64,000 bases of DNA, taken from the NCBI GenBank assembly GCA_032622095.1, contig CP136061.1, positions 262,788,077-262,852,076 of the forward strand, given 5' to 3'. Each line of letters begins with the position of its first letter. Position 1 is the stretch's first letter. Positions 48,588 to 60,598 of the stretch are shown here, piece after piece. The position numbers and the translations under genes are program-made. Source of the stretch: Siphonodentalium dalli (taxonomy: Eukaryota > Mollusca > Scaphopoda > Gadilida > Siphonodentaliidae). The notes under the pieces were generated by a model. It was not told the origin of the DNA, ran no database searches, and was given only the letters and a program-made list of their open reading frames with translations.

Positions 48588-48961
48588 CCCTTTACCCAAC
48601 AAACCGGCCAAAACCGGCCAAATAAAGCTTCAACAGCCTAAAATATCTTCGGTCTGTCTCAATAGAACCATACAAATATGGATATCATTGGAACCGGCTC
48701 ATTGACACATTGTGATAGTTACAGTTATGCCATGTGCCAATGCATTCTCTTATATATGCGAGTCGACCATAGGTCGCCTCGCATATATAAGAGAATGCAT
48801 TGGCCTAACACTTTTTACCATTTTTTCTTACATTCTTTAACAATTTTATAATTTTTAATGTGTTAAGCCAATGCATTCTCTTATATATGCGAGGCGACCT
48901 ATGGTCGACTCGCATATATAAGAGAATGCATTGGCACATGGCCGTTCTGTTGGGTAAAGGG
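48588..48961. mobile_element. piggyBac-like MITE (B2)
   Basis: TTAA-CCCTTTACCC left end and GGGTAAAGGG-TCAA right end, with both 69-bp hairpins intact (about 48736-48804 and 48867-48935). The spacer lacks the A-run and T-run seen in A. Confidence 0.75.
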
Positions 48962-49541
48962 TCAAAGACCGATTTCGGGGCTGAAAAATTTCCAGCGAGT
49001 CGTGTATGCTCTGATCGATGGAATAATCGTTTAAACGCCAAACGACCTAGAAACACCTATTTGGAAACACATGTCATACGTCAATCAACCGAGATGATGG
49101 CCAAAATGGTGCATGCAGTTAAACAAAAAATATTTCATGTATATTATATAGTTTATTTAATTCAGGCTCAAATGGCCCATATGATAGAAATATCAATTAT
49201 ATGTAATACAGAATGTCTTTCCAATGTTTGAAAAGATAAGATTCTTTCTTATCAACATAGGAACAGAGCTCACAACATTCCTGGCGTACATCCCACTTGC
49301 GCTACGGTACATCTCCATTCATATGCCATAAACTTCCTACAGGCATTGTTATAACATACAATTATGGGTGAAATTTCCCCACAAAGTACAGCTGCAAAGT
49401 ACAACAATATAATGATGAAATATACGATGAAAAAGATGGCGTTTTACATCAAATGAGCACTTGTAAAAAAATTCATGAGGATATTGGAACGGGAACAAAT
49501 TGATCTATATTGCCTCATAATATCATCATCAAACGAACGCG

Positions 49542-49798
49542 ATTTGATTGATTGATTTTATTTGGTACAGAGTACCAGGGATAACACAAGAAAGTCTAAC
49601 ACGCGCCGTTAGGGAGAGTCGTTTCTTGAAGTATCCATCCAGGCACACTATCTGACTCAGACAGGCACACTCAGCCAGTTTTGCGATTTTGTTCGATCCA
49701 CCGGGATTCGAACTGACGGCGCGCACCTGGTCGTTCGTAGAGCAATTGTCTGTCAGAAGGGTTATTTCACTTTACCGATTGCGCTAACGGAGCTCTCT
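49542..49798 (-). mobile_element. tRNA-derived SINE, B-type (B2)
   Basis: Segmental copy of the B1 SINE with the eight-base deletion. Confidence 0.75.
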
Positions 49799-50163
49799 AT
49801 AATGATGTTGACGGCTAAATATGGGGAATTTACTTGTACTTATGTGTCAGCAATTATTAAATTGAGTTCCGGTATATTACTGACCCCCCCCCCCCGCAGT
49901 AATAGTTACTTGTTATGTAAATTGTTTATCCTCATGCAACGTCACGTCAAATGCGTTGCATGTATACCTTGGTTAATAAACTGCTTTACTCGTATTTAAA
50001 TGAGGGAAAAATAGTTGGACTCTCAAGTTTATCTAAACTACAGTCCATAGGTAAAACATAGGGTCGAACGGAAGCAATTGATTTTTAAATTGATTTCAGT
50101 TTTGTCATCATTCTGCTTTTCTAATAAATTGGTTATTGTAAACGTCATCCATTAGAAAATTAT

Positions 50164-50295
50164 AAGTGGGTTATAAGTGGCACTTTTTGATACATTGTGC
50201 GCTATAACTGGGCGAGGCACATTTTGTACATTGTGCGTTATAAGTGAGCGTGGCACTTTTTGGTACAGTGTGCGTAATAAGTGGGCGTTTCCAAA
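50164..50295 (-). repeat. Short reversed satellite block (B2)
   Basis: Segmental copy of 40582-40713. Confidence 0.85.
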
Positions 50296-50620
50296 GTGGG
50301 CAATGACAAAAAACATTTTTCAGCGCCTCGCTTCGCTCGGACTGCGTAGTGAAGATGCGCAAAACTTTGACTCCCAAAGTAACCCGACCAACGGAGAGAT
50401 AGCGTGCGGATGGGTTCAGACTTTTGGAAAATTCCTCCGTAAATGGCTGTATTTGAGTGCGGTATCACCAAGCTATTTTTTGACCGCTTGTACTCTCAAA
50501 CTAACCCGGCCAACGGAGAGATAGCGTGCGGGTGGGTTCAGACTTTTGGAAAATGGCTGTATTTGAGTGCTGCATCACTAAGATATTTTTGTTATAGTAT
50601 GTTAGCGGACGAAAACAAAA

Positions 50621-50986
50621 GTCAGCGTGGCACTTTTTTGGTACAGTGGGCGTGGCACTTTTTGGTGCAATGTGCGGTAAAAGTGGGCGTGGAACTTTTT
50701 GGTACAGTGTGCATCAAATGTGGGCGTGGGCACTTTTTGGTACCAATGTGCGTTAAAAGTGGGCGTGGCACTTTTTGGTACATTGTGCTTTAAAAGTGGG
50801 CGTGGCACTTTTTAGTACACATTTTAGTACAGTGTGCGTTAAAAGTGTGCGTGGCACTTTTTGGTACATCACACTTTTGGTACAGTGTGTGTTAAAAGTG
50901 CGCGCGGCACTTTTTGGTAGTGTGCGTCAAAAGTCAGCGTGGCACTTTTTGGTACAATCTGCGTTAAAAGTGGGCGTGGCACTTTT
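50621..50986 (-). repeat. Reversed satellite array (B2)
   Basis: Copy of 41037-41405 with several single-base length changes (for example an extra T near 50638 and GTGGGCAC near 50727), probably consensus slips. Confidence 0.9.
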
Positions 50987-52275
50987 ACGCCCACATTTAG
51001 CACACACTGTACCAAAAAGTGTACAAAAAAGTGTACCAAAAAAGTGCCACGCCCACTTTTAGCGCAAACTGTACCAAAAAGTGCGCACACTGTTCCAAAA
51101 AGTGTACCAAAAAGTGCCACGCACACTTTCAGCGCACACTGTACCAAAAAGTGCCACGCCCACTTTCAGCGCACACTGCACCAAAAAGTGCCACGCCACT
51201 TTCAGCGCACACTGTACAAAAAAGTGTACCAAAAAAGTGCCACGCCCACTTTTAGCGCAAACTGTACCAAAAAGTGCGCACACTGTTCCAAATAGTGTAC
51301 CAAAAAGTGCCACGCACACTTTCAGCGCACACTGTACCAAAAAGTGTACCAAAAAGTGCCACGCCCACTTCAGCGCACACTGCACCAAAAAGTGCCACGC
51401 CCCACTTTCAGCGCACACTGTACCAAAAAGTGTACCAAAAAATGCCACGCCCACTTTCAGCGCACACTGTACCAAAAGGTTTACCAAAAAGTGTACCAAA
51501 AAGTGCCACGCCCACTTTCAGCGCACACTGTTCCAAAAAGTTTACCAAAAAGTGTCACGCCCACTTTCAGCGCACACTGTACCAAAAAGTGTACCAAAAA
51601 AGTGCCACGCCCACTTTTAGCGCAAACTGTACCAAAAAGTGCGCGCACTGTTCCAAAAAGTGTACCAAAAAGTGCCACGCACACTTTCAGCGCCCACTTT
51701 CAGCGCACACTGTACCAAAAGGTTTACCAAAAGTGTACCAAAAAGTGCCACGCCCACTTTCAGCGCACACTGTACCAAAAAGTGTACAAAAAAGTGCCAC
51801 GCCCACTTTCAGAGCACACTGTACCAAAAAGTGTACCAAAAAGTGCCACGCCCACTTTCAGCGCACACTGTACCAAAAAGTGTACCAAAAAGTGCCACGC
51901 CCACTTTCAGCGCACACTGTTACCAAAAAGTGTATCAAAAAGTGCCACGCACACTTTCAGCGCACACTGTACCAAAAAGTGTACCAAAAAGTGCCACGCC
52001 CACTTTCAGCGCACACTGTACCAAAAAGTGTACCAAAAAGTGCCACGCCCACTTTCAGCGCACACTGCACCAAAAAGTGCCACGCCCACTTTCAGCGCAC
52101 ACTGCACCAAAAAGTGCCACGCCCACTTTCAGCGCACACTGTACCAAAAAGAGTACCAAAAAATGCCACGCTCACTTTCAGCGCACACTGTACCAAAAAG
52201 TTAACCAAAAAGTGTACCAAAAAGTGCCACGCCCACTTTCAGCGCACACTGTACCAAAAAGTGTACCAAAAAAGT
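50987..52275 (+). repeat. Forward satellite array (B2)
   Basis: About 1.3 kb. Its monomer order differs from the B1 array. A distinct module, AAGTGCGCACACTGTTCC, recurs near 51080, 51273 and 51638. The array ends abruptly in GTGTC, joined to CTCCCTCTAG of the 84-bp repeat, skipping the 1.5 kb that separates them in B1. Confidence 0.92.
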
Positions 52276-52510
52276 GTCTCCCTCTAGACTGGTTCCCCAC
52301 CTGGTGTAATGATCTACTGATGTAATATCCAGTCTATGTAATCATAATAGATACTCATGTCTCCCTCTAGACTGGTTCACCACCTGGTGTAATGATCTAC
52401 TGATGTAATCTCCAGTCTATGTAATAGATATACTCATGTCAGTCTCATGTGTAATCACCATTATAATCACTCACCAGTTAGAGCAGAATCTCATTTACTA
52501 TCTTTGCTTT

Positions 52511-52762
52511 GGGGCTGCGACGATACAAAATTTTATATGATATGCATCGTGATACATTGCTCACAATATGGTACAATATATCAAGATGTTTCTTGTCAGA
52601 AATTAAAACTAAAATCATGAAAAAAATATATTTACAATCATTTATGTATTGTGATATAAATGGGTCACAATGAGGTGATGTGTATTGTGATATAAATGGG
52701 TCACAATGAGGTGATGTGTATTGTGATGTGTATTTTGATGCATTGATGAAATGTTGCAGCCC
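52511..52762. mobile_element. hAT-like miniature element, long form (B2)
   Basis: Same ends as in B1 with a 252-bp interior. It contains two copies of a 36-bp unit (TATTGTGATATAAATGGG at 52647 and 52683) and a third partial one. No transposase. Confidence 0.5.
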
Positions 52763-52809
52763 TTTGTTCATGCTTTGTAGCGGCCTATTAACACATTCCA
52801 ACCATTCTA

Positions 52810-52961
52810 CAGTAATGCTCTAAATAATCAACTCCTTAACCACAGCATAATTATGGGTAACTTTTCAGGATTTAGTCGGAAATATGGCTTGTTGCCATTC
52901 ATTGGAAAGCTCTCACTGATTATGCTGTGGTTAAGGAGTTGATTATTTAGAGCCATTACTG
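52810..52961. mobile_element. Palindromic MITE with internal arm deletion (B2)
   Basis: Both TA-flanked ends are present, but about 62 bp of the right arm after CTCTCACTGA is missing and the sequence continues at TTATGCTGTGG. The left arm has GCATAATT where other copies have GCAGAATT, and the right arm carries the matching ATTATGC, so the arms stay complementary. A single extra C sits in AGAGCCATTACTG. Confidence 0.85.
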
Positions 52962-53203
52962 TATATCACATCCCCATTTACTTATCAAACTATCGCAGAA
53001 ACACTGCTATAGATTACGTGGTGATATTGTACATTCCCTAATATTGACATTGATCATATTCCAAGCCATGAATGTCAATCGACCATAATAACACATGTCT
53101 CTTTGTCTCAAACTTTTAAATGAATTACCATGACTTTGTTTCATATACATCAAGGAAACTATAGGGAACTATAGAAGCCTGGAAATACTGTGTCTGACAT
53201 TTT

Positions 53204-53574
53204 CAGAATGAGGTCCCCAGACGGTGAGATTAGTAATGCTACCCCACAAAGGGAACTAGCATCGCCAAATTCACCCTCTGGAGACCTCTTTCTGCTTAGA
53301 CCTCATCTTCTGTGAAGTATCTACAGTCTCAAATTAACATTGTTTTAGTTACTTTTTCCCTTCTGTTCAGTTTCTATATCCCATAATTTGCAGAAGATAA
53401 AATGTTTAATCGATGTGACTAATGGTGAACATCACAAATGTCAGCTGGGAACATCAGGTCTCCCATAGCAGTTGAGGCCTGAGCAGAATGAGGTTCCCTA
53501 TGGATGAATTTGGTGACATTCACCATGTGTGTGTGGTAGCATTACTATATTCACAATCCTGGGACCTTATTCTG
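53204..53574. repeat. Pair of 91-bp palindromes (B2)
   Basis: Segmental copy, one base shorter between the two palindromes (CAGCTGGGAAC). Confidence 0.75.
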
Positions 53575-53794
53575 CAAATGACAGACAGAGTACTTCCAGA
53601 CTTGGAACTATATTGTGAACGGTGCAAGGATATGAGATATATGAGTGAAATGTGATTGCCACCATTCACAATGAATCTCATGCTTACGACATTCCATGTT
53701 TGTTACAAACCTTGTATCATATATATCCAGCACATGAATATGACTCAGATGTATATTTTTAATGTTTGCTGTTTTGACTGCTGAAACCACTAAC

Positions 53795-54387
53795 TTAGGC
53801 CAATGGGGGAATTGTCACAAGGCACCGATCACATTTGTAGCCAGATTTTAAAATCGATCACAAATGTAGCCAGCTTTTCACAGGCAATCACATTCGTAGG
53901 CTAGCTTTTCAAATTCCATCGTTTTATATGCAATATATGACATTGCGTAAGTTATGTGACTAAAATTTGCGATGTCATGCTTCAGAACTGGGTTTCATTT
54001 TTTGGTTGAAAGCCCTATGTATATAAATGATTAAATAATATTTAATGTATTTCTTCCATTATAAATGTATGTTGTTTTTCATTCATCTACTCAAGAATAT
54101 GATTAGCCAAACAATTAGTCTCGCTCATTAACCCTTTACCCAACAGAACGGCCCTGTGCCTCGCATATATAAGAGAATGCATTGGCTTAACACATATTAA
54201 AAATGATAAAATTGTCAAAGAATGTAGAAACATATTATAAAAATTGGTTTAAAAAATGTAAGAAAAAATTATAAAATTGTTAAAGAATGTAAGAAAAAAT
54301 GGTAAAAAGTGTTATGGTCGACTCGCATATATAAGAGAATGCATTGGCACAGGGCATAACTGTAACCATCACAATGTGGTCAATGAA
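53795..54387. mobile_element. Foldback plus nested MITE, right ends deleted (B2)
   Basis: Copy of the B1 arrangement (MITE start 54132, ATGAA join 54383-54387) with extra single bases at CGTAGGCTAGC, GGGTTTCATT and AATTGGTTTAAA. Confidence 0.82.
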
Positions 54388-55389
54388 ACTGCTTTTATGG
54401 CCAAATTATGTGATAAAACCAAATATGACGTACCAACAGAGAATACTTTATCTTGTTAGCATTCTCAATCAAGGAAAATTGCAGATCAGCTGAGCTGAGA
54501 GATTTAATGTGAATTATGATAAAATTAATCCAATTTAGGCCAAAATAAAAAATGTGTTTTGATTCTCGGGCATAGCTGCGTCTGGAAAAAAGACCCGCAT
54601 TGAACATTTGATTACGATTTTCAAATTTTACCAAAGCTGTCAAATGATAACACGAAAATAGGAAACTAGAAAACAGAAATTAGTTATGTTTCAAACATCG
54701 AATATGATAGACATACAATGGTGCATGTGTTGGTATTCAAAAACAGACACTAGGCAACGATAACTACCAGGTATATTGTCACCACAAGCTGCCCAAACCC
54801 CAAGTTTATTAAATCTAATGTGTTAAAATATTTCGGTATTTTATCAATTCGAAAAGGTTAACGGTAAACAATTTTGAGATTTACAATTTCGGGAACGCAA
54901 ACCGGAAAGAAATATGGTGAGTATTGGTGATGTGTATGCTGGTTTAATATTTGAAGTTTTTATGGCTAGCATGTATTGAGGTACATAATACTTATTCAGA
55001 TACGGCAGACTAAATCATTCTAGACTTTCTATGAAGATCATTATATATATCTTTTCGTTTCGATTGTATTCACGTTCCGTATTTTTATTTGAGTAATTGA
55101 ACCGGATATTTAGGTGACACTCGAGAGTTTCGAATGATCAGTAGGGGTAAATTTCTTAGAATAGAATACCAGTGTTTTCTGTCACCATGGGTGTGGTATG
55201 TTTATTGAAAGAAGGTTAGTTATGAATTTGTGGATTTTTAGAGGATGTCTTTGAGTTTTGAAAAATATTGTTCCAGGTGACCTTGACCCCACCAGTATGA
55301 AGTAGTAGCGATTTCTGCGAAACAGTGGCTCCAGACACCAGCGTGACTTTTTAGCACCTAAAATTGCAGCGTTCTGTTTAGATACTTAA

Positions 55390-55763
55390 CCATTTACCCA
55401 ACAAACCGGCCAAAACCGGCCAAATAAAGCTTCAACAGCCTAAAATATCTTCGGTCTGTCTCAATAGAACCATACAAATATGGATATCATTGGAACCGGC
55501 TCATTGACACATTGTGATAGTTACAGTTATGCCATGTGCCAATGCATTCTCTTATATATGCGAGTCGACCATAGGTCGCCTCGCATATATAAGAGAATGC
55601 ATTGGCCTAACACTTTTTACCATTTTTTCTTACATTCTTTAACAATTTTATAATTTTTAATGTGTTAAGCCAATGCATTCTCTTATATATGCGAGGCGAC
55701 CTATGGTCGACTCGCATATATAAGAGAATGCATTGGCACATGGCCGTTCTGTTGGGTAAAGGG
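55390..55763. mobile_element. piggyBac-like MITE with mutated left end (B3)
   Basis: Same as B2, but the left terminus reads TTAACCATTTACCC, a C-to-A change in the terminal repeat that would be expected to hurt end recognition. The change is shared with B4. Confidence 0.72.
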
Positions 55764-56343
55764 TCAAAGACCGATTTCGGGGCTGAAAAATTTCCAGCGA
55801 GTCGTGTATGCTCTGATCGATGGAATAATCGTTTAAACGCCAAACGACCTAGAAACACCTATTTGGAAACACATGTCATACGTCAATCAACCGAGATGAT
55901 GGCCAAAATGGTGCATGCAGTTAAACAAAAAATATTTCATGTATATTATATAGTTTATTTAATTCAGGCTCAAATGGCCCATATGATAGAAATATCAATT
56001 ATATGTAATACAGAATGTCTTTCCAATGTTTGAAAAGATAAGATTCTTTCTTATCAACATAGGAACAGAGCTCACAACATTCCTGGCGTACATCCCACTT
56101 GCGCTACGGTACATCTCCATTCATATGCCATAAACTTCCTACAGGCATTGTTATAACATACAATTATGGGTGAAATTTCCCCACAAAGTACAGCTGCAAA
56201 GTACAACAATATAATGATGAAATATACGATGAAAAAGATGGCGTTTTACATCAAATGAGCACTTGTAAAAAAATTCATGAGGATATTGGAACGGGAACAA
56301 ATTGATCTATATTGCCTCATAATATCATCATCAAACGAACGCG

Positions 56344-56600
56344 ATTTGATTGATTGATTTTATTTGGTACAGAGTACCAGGGATAACACAAGAAAGTCTA
56401 ACACGCGCCGTTAGGGAGAGTCGTTTCTTGAAGTATCCATCCAGGCACACTATCTGACTCAGACAGGCACACTCAGCCAGTTTTGCGATTTTGTTCGATC
56501 CACCGGGATTCGAACTGACGGCGCGCACCTGGTCGTTCGTAGAGCAATTGTCTGTCAGAAGGGTTATTTCACTTTACCGATTGCGCTAACGGAGCTCTCT
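56344..56600 (-). mobile_element. tRNA-derived SINE, B-type (B3)
   Basis: Segmental copy of the B1 SINE with the eight-base deletion. Confidence 0.75.
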
Positions 56601-56970
56601 ATAATGATGTTGACGGCTAAATATGGGGAATTTACTTGTACTTATGTGTCAGCAATTATTAAATTGAGTTCCGGTATATTACTGACCCCCCCCCCCCCCC
56701 GCAGTAATAGTTACTTGTTATGTAAATTGTTTATCCTCATGCAACGTCACGTCAAATGCGTTGCATGTATACCTTGGTTAATAAACTGCTTTACTCGTAT
56801 TTAAATGAGGGAAAAAATAGTTGGACTCTCAAGTTTATCTAAACTACAGTCCATAGGTAAAACATAGGGTCGAACGGAAGCAATTGATTTTTAAATTGAT
56901 TTCAGTTTTGTCATCATTCTGCTTTTCTAATAAATTGGTTATTGTAAACGTCATCCAATTAGAAAATTAT

Positions 56971-57102
56971 AAGTGGGTTATAAGTGGCACTTTTTGATAC
57001 ATTGTGCGCTATAACTGGGCGAGGCACATTTTGTACATTGTGCGTTATAAGTGAGCGTGGCACTTTTTGGTACAGTGTGCGTAATAAGTGGGCGTTTCCA
57101 AA
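56971..57102 (-). repeat. Short reversed satellite block (B3)
   Basis: Segmental copy of 40582-40713. Confidence 0.85.
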
Positions 57103-57425
57103 GTGGGCAATGACAAAAAACATTTTTCAGCGCCTCGCTTCGCTCGGACTGCGTAGTGAAGATGCGCAAACTTTGACTCCCAAAGTAACCCGACCAACGG
57201 AGAGATAGCGTGCGGATGGGTTCAGACTTTTGGAAAATTCCTCCGTAAATGGCTGTATTTGAGTGCGGTATCACCAAGCTATTTTTTGACCGCTGTACTC
57301 TCAAACTAACCCGGCCAACGGAGAGATAGCGTGCGGGTGGGTTCAGACTTTTGGAAAATGGCTGTATTTGAGTGCTGCATCACTAAGATATTTTTGTTAT
57401 AGTATGTTAGCGGACGAAAACAAAA

Positions 57426-57788
57426 GTCAGCGTGGCACTTTTTGGTACAGTGGGCGTGGCACTTTTTGGTGCAATGTGCGGTAAAAGTGGGCGTGGAACT
57501 TTTTGGTACAGTGTGCATCAAATGTGGGCGTGGCACTTTTTGGTACAATGTGCGTTAAAAGTGGGCGTGGCACTTTTTGGTACATTGTGCTTTAAAAGTG
57601 GGCGTGGCACTTTTTAGTACACATTTTAGTACAGTGTGCGTTAAAAGTGTGCGTGGCACTTTTTGGTACATCACACTTTTGGTACAGTGTGTGTTAAAAG
57701 TGCGCGTGGCACTTTTTGGTACAGTGTGCGTCAAAAGTCAGCGTGGCACTTTTTGGTACAATCTGCGTTAAAAGTGGGCGTGGCACTT
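57426..57788 (-). repeat. Reversed satellite array (B3)
   Basis: Copy of the B1 and B2 reversed block, ending at the same GGCACTTTTACGCCC switch. Confidence 0.9.
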
Positions 57789-59081
57789 TTACGCCCACAT
57801 TTAGCACACACTGTACCAAAAAGTGTACAAAAAAGTGTACCAAAAAAGTGCCACGCCCACTTTTAGCGCAAACTGTACCAAAAAGTGCGCACACTGTTCC
57901 AAAAAGTGTACCAAAAAGTGCCACGCACACTTTCAGCGCACACTGTACCAAAAAGTGCCACGCCCACTTTCAGCGCACACTGCACCAAAAAGTGCCACGC
58001 CCACTTTCAGCGCACACTGTACAAAAAAGTGTACCAAAAAAGTGCCACGCCCACTTTTAGCGCAAACTGTACCAAAAAGTGCGCACACTGTTCCAAATAG
58101 TGTACCAAAAAGTGCCACGCACACTTTCAGCGCACACTGTACCAAAAAGTGTACCAAAAAGTGCCACGCCCACTTTCAGCGCACACTGCACCAAAAAGTG
58201 CCACGCCCACTTTCAGCGCACACTGTACCAAAAAGTGTACCAAAAAATGCCACGCCCACTTTCAGCGCACACTGTACCAAAAGGTTTACCAAAAAGTGTA
58301 CCAAAAAGTGCCACGCCCACTTTCAGCGCACACTGTTCCAAAAAGTTTACCAAAAAGTGTCACGCCCACTTTCAGCGCACACTGTACCAAAAAGTGTACC
58401 AAAAAAGTGCCACGCCCACTTTTAGCGCAAACTGTACCAAAAAGTGCGCGCACTGTTCCAAAAAGTGTACCAAAAAGTGCCACGCACACTTTCAGCGCCC
58501 ACTTTCAGCGCACACTGTACCAAAAGGTTTACCAAAAAGTGTACCAAAAAGTGCCACGCCCACTTTCAGCGCACACTGTACCAAAAAGTGTACAAAAAAG
58601 TGCCACGCCCACTTTCAGAGCACACTGTACCAAAAAGTGTACCAAAAAGTGCCACGCCCACTTTCAGCGCACACTGTACCAAAAAGTGTACCAAAAAGTG
58701 CCACGCCCACTTTCAGCGCACACTGTACCAAAAAGTGTATCAAAAAGTGCCACGCACACTTTCAGCGCACACTGTACCAAAAAGTGTACCAAAAAGTGCC
58801 ACGCCCACTTTCAGCGCACACTGTACCAAAAAGTGTACCAAAAAGTGCCACGCCCACTTTCAGCGCACACTGCACCAAAAAGTGCCACGCCCACTTTCAG
58901 CGCACACTGCACCAAAAAGTGCCACGCCCACTTTCAGCGCACACTGTACCAAAAAGAGTACCAAAAAATGCCACGCTCACTTTCAGCGCACACTGTACCA
59001 AAAAGTTAACCAAAAAGTGTACCAAAAAGTGCCACGCCCACTTTCAGCGCACACTGTACCAAAAAGTGTACCAAAAAGTGT
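57789..59081 (+). repeat. Forward satellite array (B3)
   Basis: Block copy of the B2 array. It contains the longest open frame of the window (about 344 codons, 58079-59113), which runs past the array end into the CTCCCTCTAG repeat before stopping. It is read as satellite, not as a gene. Confidence 0.92.
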
Positions 59082-59314
59082 CTCCCTCTAGACTGGTTCC
59101 CCACCTGGTGTAATGATCTACTGATGTAATATCCAGTCTATGTAATCATAATAGATACTCATGTCTCCCTCTAGACTGGTTCACCACCTGGTGTAATGAT
59201 CTACTGATGTAATCTCCAGTCTATGTAATAGATATACTCATGTCAGTCTCATGTGTAATCACCATTATAATCACTCACCAGTTAGAGCAGAATCTCATTT
59301 ACTATCTTTGCTTT

Positions 59315-59567
59315 GGGGCTGCGACGATACAAAATTTTATATGATATGCATCGTGATACATTGCTCACAATATGGTACAATATATCAAGATGTTTCTTGT
59401 CAGAAATTAAAACTAAAATCATGAAAAAAATATTATTTACAATCATTTATGTATTGTGATATAAATGGGTCACAATGAGGTGATGTGTATTGTGATATAA
59501 ATGGGTCACAATGAGGTGATGTGTATTGTGATGTGTATTTTGATGCATTGATGAAATGTTGCAGCCC
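59315..59567. mobile_element. hAT-like miniature element, long form (B3)
   Basis: Segmental copy of 52511-52762. Confidence 0.5.
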
Positions 59568-59614
59568 TTTGTTCATGCTTTGTAGCGGCCTATTAACACA
59601 TTCCAACCATTCTA

Positions 59615-59765
59615 CAGTAATGCTCTAAATAATCAACTCCTTAACCACAGCATAATTATGGGTAACTTTTCAGGATTTAGTCGGAAATATGGCTTGTTGC
59701 CATTCATTGGAAAGCTCTCACTGATTATGCTGTGGTTAAGGAGTTGATTATTTAGAGCATTACTG
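59615..59765. mobile_element. Palindromic MITE with internal arm deletion (B3)
   Basis: Segmental copy of the B2 element with the same deletion and the same arm-matched change, without the extra C. Confidence 0.85.
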
Positions 59766-60007
59766 TATATCACATCCCCATTTACTTATCAAACTATCGC
59801 AGAAACACTGCTATAGATTACGTGGTGATATTGTACATTCCCTAATATTGACATTGATCATATTCCAAGCCATGAATGTCAATCGACCATAATAACACAT
59901 GTCTCTTTGTCTCAAACTTTTAAATGAATTACCATGACTTTGTTTCATATACATCAAGGAAACTATAGGGAACTATAGAAGCCTGGAAATACTGTGTCTG
60001 ACATTTT

Positions 60008-60379
60008 CAGAATGAGGTCCCCAGACGGTGAGATTAGTAATGCTACCCCACAAAGGGAACTAGCATCGCCAAATTCACCCTCTGGAGACCTCTTTCTGCT
60101 TAGACCTCATCTTCTGTGAAGTATCTACAGTCTCAAATTAACATTGTTTTAGTTACTTTTTCCCTTCTGTTCAGTTTCTATATCCCATAATTTGCAGAAG
60201 ATAAAATGTTTAATCGATGTGACTAATGGTGAACATCACAAATGTCAGCTGGGGAACATCAGGTCTCCCATAGCAGTTGAGGCCTGAGCAGAATGAGGTT
60301 CCCTATGGATGAATTTGGTGACATTCACCATGTGTGTGTGGTAGCATTACTATATTCACAATCCTGGGACCTTATTCTG
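60008..60379. repeat. Pair of 91-bp palindromes (B3)
   Basis: Segmental copy of the 3709-4080 pair. Confidence 0.75.
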
Positions 60380-60598
60380 CAAATGACAGACAGAGTACTT
60401 CCAGACTTGGAACTATATTGTGAACGGTGCAAGGATATGAGATATATGAGTGAAATGTGATTGCACCATTCACAATGAATCTCATGCTTACGACATTCCA
60501 TGTTTGTTACAAACCTTGTATCATATATATCCAGCACATGAATATGACTCAGATGTATATTTTAATGTTTGCTGTTTTGTACTGCTGAAACCACTAAC

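Larger units (their letters stand above)
48337..55138. repeat. Segmental unit B2 (6.802 kb)
   Basis: Direct copy with a period of exactly 6802 bp between CAGTAGGGG anchors. It is the same as B3 apart from many single-base insertions or deletions that cluster between about 50.3 and 54.6 kb. Order: piggyBac-like element, SINE, poly-C, reversed and forward satellite, 84-bp repeat, hAT-like element, deleted palindromic MITE, palindrome pair, truncated foldback. Confidence 0.93.

Noticed and set aside
58079-59113. 344-codon open frame
   Set aside because: The same satellite translation; its end is only the first stop after the array edge.
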